From Uranotaenia lowii (lineage: Eukaryota > Arthropoda > Insecta > Diptera > Culicidae): a stretch of 64,000 bases of DNA. The position numbers and the translations under genes are program-made. Each line of letters opens with the position of its first letter. Position 1 is the first letter of the stretch. Positions 31,390 through 41,335 of the stretch are shown here, piece by piece. Below the pieces are notes generated by a model. The model was not told the origin of the DNA. It saw only the letters and a list, made by a program, of their open reading frames with translations, and ran no database searches. The stretch is from NCBI RefSeq assembly GCF_029784155.1, contig NC_073693.1, positions 149,794,843 to 149,858,842 on the forward strand, read 5' to 3'.

Positions 31390-32413
31390 GGGCACCTGCA
31401 ACGGTTCAGGCGTAAATATTGGTTTTAAGTATACCAGTTTTAGCAAAATTTGAAATTTTAGAATCGGCTAAAACACCCACTCCCCACCGGTGTAAGAGCA
31501 AATTTAAAACGGAAACACTTTCATTGCAGACACTCAATAATTGAGAAGAAAAAACCCATTTTATTAGAAAAATTGCATAAGTTTTGAGTTTCACGGTTAA
31601 TTGTCTTAAAATTAACTCTACGAATATTCTTTTTGACAGAACAATGATTTCAACTATACTACACAACGAGGAAACTACAATAAATGTCATTGGTTGATAA
31701 AAATTCGTTCAGCTAGTTTTATATTTCGTAAGATTATTTTATTTAGCTCTTGTTATCGAGATACCTTTTGAAAATAGGTGAAAAATCATTATACAAAATT
31801 TTCACTTGTTTGGGAAAACTATAAAACATTGTCGATATTTTGAAAATAAAGATCAACTTAATGATTAACTTTCCCGAAGACCGCTAGACATTTTGACTAC
31901 TTAAAAAAAGTATGAAAATTTTCTTTTCGTATATTTTTTTTTCAAATTTTAGAACGCTGGCTGGATTCACTAATTCGTCGAGCCCAAATGAAAAGCTTTT
32001 TAATTTAATTTTATTAAATCGAGAATAATGTGACATCTATTATTTATACTTGATATGGTTTTTATTAACATCTATTCTCAATTTATGTTACGTATAGGCT
32101 GGTTGAAGCGAAAAAAAAATTCAAATAATATCTCAAAAAGAAACTATTATCACACCCAATGTTACTCAAACATGTGTGAAAGAAATCATTGTTGGCTAAA
32201 ATTTTCTCACCGTGAACTAAATCGGTCTGTCGGGTCTGTCGTATATTTTGAAATCCTGTTCCAAATTTGCATGAATTTGGAACAAAGGCGTATAACTGTT
32301 GGGAATTTTGAAATCGATAACTGTGCTAAAACAGCAATATACGCCACCGGTGCCAGCCGAAATGTTTTAGCGTGGTCGAAAACCGTGTTTTGCATCTACC
32401 GTTGGGACAGCCC
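31390..32413. mobile_element. 1.0-kb insertion with short imperfect inverted ends
   Basis: The left end GGGCACCTGCAACGGT and the inverted right end GGGCTGTCCCAACGGT are similar, with TGA on both sides (31387-31389 and 32414-32416). LINE C sequence continues on each side. The interior is non-coding as far as I can see. The family is unclear. Confidence 0.5.
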
Positions 32414-32416
32414 TGA

Positions 32417-33178
32417 GTTGTTCATATCACAGGTAAAGCAGACACTCAAATAAAACCTCCGTTACAAGAAACTCCAAACAACTTATCATATTGGGCCAGG
32501 AATCTAGGTATCGAGTTTTCACCTAGTAAAACCGAGTTAGTAGTTTTTTCAAGGAAGCATTCCCCTCCTCAAATAGAGCTCCTTATGATGGGTAGAACTC
32601 TAACTCAATCACTTAGTTTTAAATATTTGGGTGTCTGGTTCGACTCTAAATGCCTCTAGGGAAAACAGGGGAAGACATATTAGGTACTTGACTCAAAAAT
32701 GCCAAAAATCAATTTTCTTCGAACGATTACTGGAACCTGGTGGGGTGCTCGTTCACCGAACCTCATCAGGTTATACCAAACACAATACTGTCGGTCATAA
32801 CATACGGAAGCTTTTGCTTTAGGTCTGCCGCGAAAACCCACTTGATTAAACTAGAACGAATACAGTATCGTTGTTTGCGTATTGCCATGGGTTGTATGCA
32901 GTTTACTCATACGATGAGTTTCGGAGTACTGGCAGGAGTAATGCCGTTGAAAAATTGGTTCTTCGATTTATCGCTTCGTTTCCTGATTCGAAGTGTAACC
33001 ACTTGTAACTATGAATCCTTTGGTGATGGAAAATTTGGAAAGACTTGTGAATACTAATCCGCAAGTCAAATATGTTTGTAAAAAATTATCATACTTTCGG
33101 TCAATAAGAAATAAATCCTTCTTTATTAAATTCGGACACGAGTCACTTTCGATCTGTCCATGACCGATGACATCCGTA
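32417..33178 (+). pseudogene. LINE C, part 4: RT thumb and connection
   Basis: Frames with shifts give GIEFSPSKTELVVFSRKH, LSFKYLGVWFDS, RIQYRCLRIAMGCMQ and LSLRFLIR. It stops at the TA of 33177-33178 and resumes at 33895 with the same codon phase. Confidence 0.65.
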
Positions 33179-33892
33179 CACTCAGGCAAATTCTTATTAT
33201 AATTTTCATAAGATGCATCTTATGAACCGATTTTTAGAGTGTAAAATAATGTTTCATAAGAGTCTTATGAAATTCTTTCAATTTTCATACGATGTTCTTA
33301 TGAAAAATAGAAGAAATGGCATTGTGAAAAGATAATGAACACATTCATTCATTGCATCAGTTTTTTTTTTCATCATCACAGTACGAAGCAATCGCCAGTT
33401 CATAGTTTTTCATAGTTTTCCTTCAATGTTAAATGTTATTTTTATCTCCGGAATGGTAAGTTTGATTGATTGGTGTGGACGTTTAATATATTAGTAAACT
33501 AATATACATTAATTGTTTACTTTTCAGCAAGCTGATCGGCAAAAAAACGAAAGGACGAAGATTAAGATGCGGCAAAAAAAAAACTTTGATGGAGCCGTCT
33601 GTTGATGCGCTGCTGATGGTGACCATCAATGATTTAATTTTAAACAAATTTGGCAAACAATAAAGTAAAGTAATGCTTTCAGCGTGAAATATCTAGAGTT
33701 TTTCTTATTAGAAAGTGATTCACTGTTTCCATAGGAATCTCTTATGAAAAGCAACAATCTCTTATTGAAGTAGGCGTTCATCTTCAGAATTCATTCGCGT
33801 CATAAGACAATCTTATGAATTTCATAAATTTTTCTTATGGCGCCACTTCATAAGAGAATCTTATGGCATACATAATAGTATTTTTCTGAGTG
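33179..33892. mobile_element. 714-bp inverted-repeat element with TA target duplication
   Basis: The tips CACTCAG and CTGAGTG are flanked by TA at 33177-33178 and 33893-33894. Subterminal regions contain repeated palindromes of the type TTTCATAAGA...TCTTATGAA at both ends (for example 33210-33230, 33255-33275, 33740-33870). The centre carries a small spliced open frame with its own polyadenylation signal (33433-33663). Confidence 0.75.
33433..33663 (+). CDS. Small spliced open frame (52 codons) carried by the 714-bp element
   Basis: Exon 1 is 33433-33455, starting at ATG. The intron is 33456-33527 (72 bp, GTAAGT to TTTTCAG). Exon 2 is 33528-33663, with TAA inside AATAAA at 33659-33664. The product would begin MLFLSPECKLIGKKTKGRRL, very basic in its first half (GKKTKGRRLRCGKKK), then hydrophobic (MEPSVDALLMVTINDLI). 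No known family is recognised. The junction fits the frame exactly, but the frame is short and could be a captured gene fragment. Confidence 0.35.
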
Positions 33893-34556
33893 TAGAATTC
33901 CAGATCTCGTCCGACCCATCGCCATTCCTTTTATCTTCCCATCGAAAGTACGGGAATTGATCCTACAGATGGTTCTAGCATCGAGCGCTTTGAAGCTTCT
34001 TTCAAGCTTATATTCCGTTTACGTTCCGAACCAGCCGCAATTTATTGTATGAACACATTCGCACACTGCCCATAGACCACTATTTCATCTATTCGGATAA
34101 TCTTCAGATTCGATCAATGAAACTGATGGAGCGCTCTTCCCATTTCTTGCTGGAAGTTTCAGGAATATTAGGCGCTCTGAAGCTAAGGATTACCTTAGCT
34201 TGGATCCCGTTACATTGTCTTATTCAAGGCAATGAGAATGCGGACTCGTTGGCTAAGGTGGGCGCGTTACAAGGTGATTTCTTTGAGAAGATAATAACTG
34301 AATACAATGAATATTTTTCAATACCTCGCACTTTAGCGATTAACGCTTGGCAGTCTAGCTGGGATAATGGCACACTGGGCTCCATACGATTATCCCTAAG
34401 GTTCTGACGAAGACATGGTGTATATAAGCGATTTCATTCGCGTGGTTTCTCGGCTCATGTCAAATCACTACCGGCGTGACGCGCATTTGTTTCGTATACA
34501 ACTATAGTTAACTATAGTTACAACCAATTTTTGTGTTTGTGGGGATGGCTACCACC
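33893..34556 (+). pseudogene. LINE C, part 5: connection and RNase H
   Basis: It continues from 33176 with blocks such as IPFIFPSKVRELILQMVLAS and then an RNase H-like region at 34045-34400 (EHIRTLPIDHYFIYSD, LRITLAWIPLHCLIQGNENA, DSLAKVGA). The TLAWIP-H and GNENADSLAK pattern is the RNase H of I-clade LINEs. It ends at GCTACCAC (34549-34556). Confidence 0.75.
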
Positions 34557-35087
34557 AGGCTTGCAATTTCTCTGACGAGAATCACCGACGTGCTCGGTTT
34601 TCGATTCTCGGTAGAGATTCTCTGAAACGCACCGCAGAGATTTTTAGCCAAACCTCTGTAGAGAATCTGTAAGTCAACACGACAGAGCTAACACACACTA
34701 CAGTGAAACAATGTTTTCACCACGGAGAGCGACAGCGACGGCAGCTGGCTTGGCTTGTTGCGTTTACCAACACATACGAAGCTGAACCACTCGCCCGAAA
34801 CATTCATCGTTTGTTGATGCTATTATTATGCACACCGTCGTGTTTGTTTTTGTCTTTGCTTTTTGGTGGCTTCAACTAGTCGGTTCTGTGTTTTCACCGG
34901 GGTGCTCTACAGTGACAAATCGTCGCACGCCGGAGCTATTGAAATTAGGTGTGTGTGGCTTTCGAAACCGGGGTGCGAATAATGTGTGGAGAGGATCAAA
35001 AAATCTCACCCGGGTGATTTGCAACTATCGCACGGGGGTGTTTTTTTCTCCGTTCTCCGTTTTTCTCGGTAGAGAATGGCATCTCTG
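34557..35087. mobile_element. hAT-like MITE, 531 bp, 8-bp target duplication GCTACCAC
   Basis: The tips CAGGCTTGCAATTTCTC and (inverted) CAGAGATGCCATTCTC are flanked by GCTACCAC at 34549-34556 and 35088-35095. GAGAATC/GATTCTC motifs recur at both ends. The 91-codon frame at 34828-35103 crosses the right end and is not a gene. Removing the element restores LINE C codons GGC TAC CAC GAC ATT. Confidence 0.85.
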
Positions 35088-35880
35088 GCTACCACGACAT
35101 TGATCATGTTGTGTGGACGTGTGAACAGTTTGATCGATCGAGGGCTTGGCTACTGGATACCCTTAGAGCCCGAAATAAACTACCTGGTGTTCCAATTCGA
35201 GACATCTTGGCAAACTTTGATTTAGAATATTTGTACCCCATCTACAAATATCTCAAACTGTCTGACTTGGGTCGTTTAGCCCACGTCCCCTCGGAAATTC
35301 TCTCTGTTTGTACTTTATCTAATGTTCGTTTCGTCTTTTTACTAGAACAACCTGCAGTAAAAAAAAGTGCAGTGAACCCCTGTAATCCCTAGGGTCGGCA
35401 CGCTTACCTCTCAATAGACTATGTTGCAGAGAAATTCGGGAAGGCTAAGGTAAGATTCCTAGGCTAATAAGTTGGTACCCTTTATTCAAGGTTTGCAGTT
35501 TCCACCCCCTTTTTCTTATAGCTATCTATCTAACCTTTATACTGCGCTGCGAGCTGCGAGAACGTTGTGGGAACGTACTCCTCCTTCCTCTTTAGGCGTT
35601 GAGCTCGAGTTAGTTGAGAACAGCTGGGAGGTCGACAACTTCTCGCTGGATGTACCCGGCCCTACCTTGGGTGCTGAACCGGGCACGGTTGTGGCTTCGA
35701 AGGTAAGTGAAGTGGTGTACCTGACCCCACCTTGGGTGCTGAACAGCTACCGGTGTAGGTCAAACCGACGGCGTAAAGCTTAGCGTACGGCGCTCACGAG
35801 TTGAGTTTAAATAGCTTTAAAACTCGGAACAGCGGGGTCCTGTTGTTGTTCAGGGCAAATTAGGGAACGGTTTTTTGGGG
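35088..35880 (+). pseudogene. LINE C, part 6: C-terminus and 3' UTR
   Basis: The frame reads DIDHVVWTCEQFDRSRAWLL, then VPIRDILANFDLEYLYPIYK. This is the C-terminal zinc-knuckle-to-end part typical of I-clade ORF2. A 3' UTR follows, with two copies of 'CTTGGGTGCTGAAC' (about 35667 and 35737). The exact 3' end is uncertain. Confidence 0.65.
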
Positions 35881-37166
35881 CAACGAACGAAAATCGGATG
35901 GTTACCTGATGTTCCGTCAGCTAAGTATCCTTTTCAGCAAACAAATATCACAGGCAGGGACCAAAACAGCACCAACACAGTAAGTGCAACACAGTTTCTG
36001 ACACGACACATCCGAAACGAAGCTGTGTTGTGTCTGTGTTGATCTACTTTTGTTGCGTGTCGGCCGCAACACAGCACAGTTATGTGTGCGACTCAAAAAA
36101 CCGACACAGTGTTTTCCTGTGCCAGTCCTGAAACGATGTGATCATCATTGCTCCTGCCAGCATGCTTTTCTTCAATTCGCCTACCCGCCAGCAGCCGAAC
36201 TGGAAAGAATTTTTTTTTTCTTTTGCTTTCAAGTTTCCTCAACACAATGTGAGTGAAGAGCTTCGCCAATTAAAATACGAAGAAATGCTGTCCATTCAAG
36301 CCAGGCGCGGTCCTATGGGGGGGGGGTGATCGGGGTGATCACCCCCCCCCCCCCCCCCAAGCGGCAAAAAACCGTTACAAAGTACTCGCAAATGCTGGAT
36401 TTTATATAAAATCTAAGAAATTTTCTTAGTAGGTGTACTTTTGAGATCTCAAATTTTTCCACTCCGTGGGGGGTTTGTTCAATTTATTAATCACTTATTA
36501 GCTTAAAATTTAAAAAAATGTCTTTCCGCCAAACTAAAACAGCTGAAACTTGCAATTCCCTGGACCGAATTTCATCAAATAACTTTTGTTGAGGTAAATA
36601 CAGCGTTGAATTCGAATTTGCAGACCAGATACGCTGCTGGCCATAAGTTTGGGATCACCCCCTCAAAAAAAGCTAATTTGTTTGGGCATATCTCAGTCAT
36701 TTTATGACATATTGCATTTCTTTTCATCTCATTCTAAAGTCGATGAGCAAAACCTCCTTCTTATGTTTTTAGCAAAATGTATATGTTAACTTTTTTTATG
36801 TCTTTATTTGAGAGGTTTTCAGACGCAGGCTGATTCGCCTCTGGAAATCGCCCTTTATATTTAAATCCGATCAGTTCAGGGTTGCATTTGCATTTGAATC
36901 CTTTTTCATAAATATTGAGCAAATATTTAAAAAAAAATAATTTTGTGCTTGAAATTTGCATAGTGTTTTAAATAGATAAAATAGCTACTTAAGTTATCGA
37001 TCAAAAGTTTGGGCTCACTTCTCAGTATGGTGTATCGGCCAAAAGCTTGGGATCATGCGAAACATGCAATTTAATTTCATGCGTATCTCTGTCATCAAAC
37101 AACGTTTCGCTAATTTGATAATTTATCTTCAATGCTGATGAGTTTTTTTCGCTTTTTAGATATTCA
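35881..37166. other. Repeat-rich spacer with hairpin and Tc1-like debris
   Basis: About 35955-36130 is rich in AACACAG/CTGTGTT repeats in both orientations. At 36316-36358 a G-run, TGATC, and a C-run form a hairpin (GGTGATC...GATCACC). About 36655-37060 has several AAGTTTGGGATCAC motifs, typical of Tc1-like ends, without a transposase. No gene is supported. Confidence 0.45.
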
Positions 37167-38146
37167 CACGGAAAATAAAAAAAAAGGTAAAATTTACCTT
37201 TTTGCGAGATGAATTTTCTCCACCCCTCTTTCGAGGTAAATTTTACCTTTTTTTCGTTCACCTAGCAAAAAGGTTAATTTTACCTTTTTTCAATTTACCT
37301 AGCAAAAAGATAAATTTTACCTTTTTCGCATTCACCTAGCAAAATAGTAAATAATACCGTTTTCCCATTTACTGATTTAATAGGTTTGCTGGTTGGTTTG
37401 ATTGTTTTCTTCAATAAGAATTAAAAAAATACAAAATTCTTTCAAAAATGATATTTATTGGAGATAAATAGGGACTGGTAATTCGGCTTCGCGTTCTTCT
37501 GAGCCGCTATGGCCGCTGAATCCACCTGCGTTGCGTACATTCATGGCCTCCTCCGTTCGACTAATCCGGTCAGGTTCGGCTTTTCCGGCTGGAGGATGAC
37601 GTGGAATACACCTCAAAGCTCTATGGGCCGATCTGAAACAAAATCAATAGTATTATGACGAGAACCAGCACAACTAAATGATATTTAAGATCACTTACCA
37701 TTCTATTCCGATTTTCACATATTAGGCACGAAGCAAAACTTGTTCCTAGAATGACAAAACAGCTTAACCTCAATGAACGGGTTCGGCGAATAGTTACTTT
37801 TTTTTAGAAGAATTGTACCGTTTTGTTTAGCTCAATCCAGGTCAATTACACCTCGCTACGAGGTAAGTTTTACCTTATTTGGATTTACCCTTTTTTCTAG
37901 GTGAATTATACTTTTTTATCGAGCTCAATTCAGGTGAACTTCACCTCGCTACGAGGTAAGATTTACCTTTTTTGGATTCACCTTTTTTCTCGGTGAATTG
38001 TACCTTTTTTCCAACTTCGATTCAGGTAAATTTTACCTCACTGTGAGGTGAGTTTCACCTCGAAGAGGTAGAAGTTACCTTTTTGGCTTTCACCAGCGTT
38101 CACCTTTGCTAACTCGGTAAATTTTACCTTTTTATTATTTTCCGTG
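37167..38146. mobile_element. 980-bp element built of GGTAAATTTTACC palindromes
   Basis: The ends CACGGAAAATAA and TTATTTTCCGTG are inverted, flanked by CA on both sides. About fourteen 13-bp palindromes of type GGTAAATTTTACC or GGTGAACTTCACC occur in two clusters (37184-37365 and 37860-38125), separated by TTTTTGC and TTCACCTAGCAAAAA spacers. Between the clusters lies an exon-like segment on the - strand. Confidence 0.75.
37449..37760 (-). other. Intron-containing exon-like segment inside the palindromic element
   Basis: On the - strand, a donor GTAAGT (37698) and acceptor TTTCAG (37633) bound a 66-bp intron. The right exon is open for about 60 codons in one frame (CIPRHPPAGKAEPDRISRTE, MNVRNAGGFSGHSGSEE) and stops at TAA inside CAATAAATATC. 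Across the junction this frame meets a TGA, so the full coding path is not established. It looks like a captured gene fragment with its own polyadenylation signal. Confidence 0.35.
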
Positions 38147-39513
38147 CAGTGAAAATGTTTTTTCAGACTAACTTCGTTAAACATTTTAAGACAATGTTCA
38201 CCAAATAGTCGGTATGTTCAATAAATACCTGCAAACTTGTTTCGACCATAACTTTGTTATCTTACAAGTTATTGCAGATCTGTTTGGCTCCATGTTTGAT
38301 GGATCAACATATCCCGATCTTTTTTAGAAGTAAAAAAAACTTGATCCTTTAAGTGTTAAATTGCCTTTGGGGCCGTTCAGATAGCACGTGGACAAAAAAA
38401 ATGAGATTTTCCCCCCTTCTCCCTCTCCGTGCACAAGTGTTTATATTTGGCAACCCCTACCTCCTTTCCCCAGATGTCCACCTGTACAGATTCGATTTTT
38501 GTTGCCTACATCTAATACTACATTTCCATTTCTTGGTTTATTTTTCATTGCAAGCTCCGATTTGCCTCGACGTTGCAAAAATGATCGATTTTGATTTATT
38601 GATATAAAACAATTCTTCATAAATAGAAAATCTTTCAGATTTTTTGAATTTACATTCTTTTACGATTGAAAAAGAAATACAAATTTCAGATAAATATATG
38701 GAAAATGGTCAAACACATCAAATTAAAAAATGTGTTTTCTTGAAACAAGTTCTATTTAAATAAATCATTTATTTTTCTTTCGAAAGCTCGTTTACTGTGA
38801 TATCTTACGTCTTTCATTAGCTTTTATGCGCTTTGGCTCCAAGAACCTTATATATATTTTGAGTCGTTACCATAATTAAAAAAAATTATAATTATCCATA
38901 GTTTTTATAAAAAAAATCCATTCTTTAATTTATAACTTTTAAAATTAAGTTAATTAAGTAAGAAATGGTTACGATAAAGTTGTCCTGAGACCAAACTTTG
39001 ATTAAAATTATGAAAATAAATTTCAATCATGGGTTTTTTTTTGTTAATAAAAAATTACATTAAAAATATGAAACTTAGATTATTGGTTGAAATTTGATAC
39101 CAGTTATGCTTCGAATTCCATACAAAGCTAAAACAAATAGTGTTTTTCACTTGCTTTGATTAGTAGTTTTACTCCAAAGCTGTAAGAGGCGTTTCCTGCG
39201 TATCTGAGTGCAGTTGTTCGCGCATTGTTTGTTTTCTATGCAAAAAGTGAAATTAATTTTCATCATTTTCATCTATCATCTCTTTTAAAATATTACTCAC
39301 AATGGTATTTTTCGCGGAATATTCGGTAATTCAGACGGTACTTTTGAACACATTTTAAGCTTATTTACGATTTTTCATGTTCATGCTATTTATTTTAAGA
39401 ATATTCGTTTCACCGAATACTTGAAAAGGTCTAATAGTCGGTATTCGGCCGTTTGCACTACATCTGTAATGATATCTATTCAATTTTCTTATAATACTAA
39501 AAATACTACTTCT
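38147..39513. other. AT-rich intergenic spacer, no gene seen
   Basis: Only chance frames are present. A GC-richer patch near 38370-38480 (CCTTCTCCCTCTCC) may be a decayed repeat. Confidence 0.5.
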
Positions 39514-39638
39514 GAAACTAGAGGTAATGGATAAAATCTGATAAAAAACCGAGTTCAGAAATTTATTTCCTTTTTCGAAACTAGAGGTAATGGATAAAAT
39601 CTGATAAAAAACCGAGTTCAGAAATTTATTTCCTTTTC
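39514..39638. repeat. Tandem duplication, 2 x about 63 bp
   Basis: GAAACTAGAGGTAATGGATA and the following 43 bases are repeated at 39577 with at most one base of difference at the end. Confidence 0.9.
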
Positions 39639-39694
39639 CAATGTAATTTTACGACTGGATTTGAACTTTTCCTTTGTTTGTTGGCTTTTCAGTC

Positions 39695-40105
<411 letters not shown>

Positions 40106-40115
40106 TGGCGCAGCC
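40106..40115 (+). promoter_or_regulatory. Primer binding site, errantivirus 1
   Basis: TGGCGCAGCC directly follows the LTR, a form used by tRNA-Ser-primed Ty3/gypsy elements. The same sequence serves element 2. Confidence 0.75.
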
Positions 40116-40144
40116 TACGGTAGGTGCGCCCCGGGCAAACATTA

Positions 40145-41335
40145 ATGCCGAAAGAGCGAAAAATAAAAAACGCACTAGAGAAAGCCCGCAGTGAGTTACT
40201 GAATTCTGCTAACATAACAGAATCAGATTATAGCACCGATTCGGATTCGTCTGGAGATTTTGCACACGTTCCGGTGAAAAATCTACCAAACCTGACGAAC
40301 CTTTCAATAGACGGATTTCCTTCTCAAGAAAAAACTACCATGGAGGAGATTATAGATCAATTGAACTCCATGCGTCTGATGATGGAGACGTTTAGAAATA
40401 AACAACTGGAACAGGACCAAAGGTTCCAAAGTTTAAGTTTTCCCACCATGAATGTGGAAAACTTATTCAAAATTCCGGATCCTATAAAAATGATCCCGAA
40501 TTTTGACGGTAACCGCAAGCAGTTATCGTCATGGCTCGCTACTGCTGAGCAAATATTAGACAATTTTGAGCCACTAGTGACTCAAAATCAATTTAAACTC
40601 TACGTTACAGCAATAGCAAATAAAATTACGGGACGAGCAAAAGACATTTTGTGCCTCGCTGGCAACCCCGAAAGCTTTGCTGAAATAAAAGAAATACTGA
40701 TAAGTGCACTAGGTGACAGACAAGAACTTTCAACCTATAAAAGCCAACTATGGCAGTGCAAAATGGCAGAGGGAACATCAATCTCCAATTATCACCAAAA
40801 AATAAAGGAGATTGTGCAAAATATCAAAACATTAGCCAAACAAAAACCTTTATACAAGGAAAATTGGGCGGCTATAAACGCTTTTATTGAAGAGGACGCG
40901 CTTGCGGCGTTTATCGCAGGCCTATGTGAACCCTATTTCGGATATGCTCAGGCAGCCCGACCTGCAGACATAGAAGATGCTTACGCATTCCTATGCAAAT
41001 TCAAATCAAGGGAGGTTGCAGCCCTTAACATTAGAAGTCAGGACTTCAGAAAAAATCCTAAAAAAGATTTTGAACAAAGAAACCAAGGCACACATTCAAA
41101 ATCGTTCAACACACAAAAACAAAGCACACCCCCACCCATGACCGACGGATTTAGACAACCACCTCCACAACCGATGGACATAGACCCATCTATCAGAAGT
41201 AGATTGACATTGAATAAAAAATTAATAAACAATCAAGAAATCGAAAACGAGGATAGAGACTTAAACGAACAATCCGACGAGGATGATGCAGATTTAAATT
41301 TTTGCACAGTCCAACTTCAACCAAAAGTACCCTAA
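40145..41335 (+). CDS. gag: Gag of errantivirus 1
   Basis: The frame is 396 codons from ATG at 40145; this start is chosen because element 2 begins at the matching codon. The leader is only 39 bp. The N-terminus is basic and charged. The central capsid-like region has GNRKQLSSWLATAEQILDNF and YKSQLWQCKMAEG, alpha-helical and conserved with element 2. The C-terminus is hydrophilic (Gln/Pro/Asp-rich) without a CCHC knuckle, as usual in errantiviruses. It forms the particle core. The last codons overlap pol and contain a slippery heptamer. Confidence 0.88.
   Translation: MPKERKIKNALEKARSELLNSANITESDYSTDSDSSGDFAHVPVKNLPNLTNLSIDGFPSQEKTTMEEIIDQLNSMRLMMETFRNKQLEQDQRFQSLSFPTMNVENLFKIPDPIKMIPNFDGNRKQLSSWLATAEQILDNFEPLVTQNQFKLYVTAIANKITGRAKDILCLAGNPESFAEIKEILISALGDRQELSTYKSQLWQCKMAEGTSISNYHQKIKEIVQNIKTLAKQKPLYKENWAAINAFIEEDALAAFIAGLCEPYFGYAQAARPADIEDAYAFLCKFKSREVAALNIRSQDFRKNPKKDFEQRNQGTHSKSFNTQKQSTPPPMTDGFRQPPPQPMDIDPSIRSRLTLNKKLINNQEIENEDRDLNEQSDEDDADLNFCTVQLQPKVP
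41296..41302 (+). promoter_or_regulatory. -1 ribosomal frameshift heptamer A AAT TTT
   Basis: In the Gag frame the codons are TTA AAT TTT TGC, giving the slippery form X XXY YYZ. A -1 slip continues in the pol frame, which has no ATG nearby. The same heptamer occurs at the same place in element 2 (50732-50726, - strand). Confidence 0.75.

Noticed and set aside
34828..35103. 91-codon frame with a hydrophobic start
   Set aside because: It crosses the right end of the hAT MITE into LINE C and is composite by chance.
35111..35392. Separate gene at the right of the hAT MITE
   Set aside because: It continues LINE C ORF2 once the MITE is removed.
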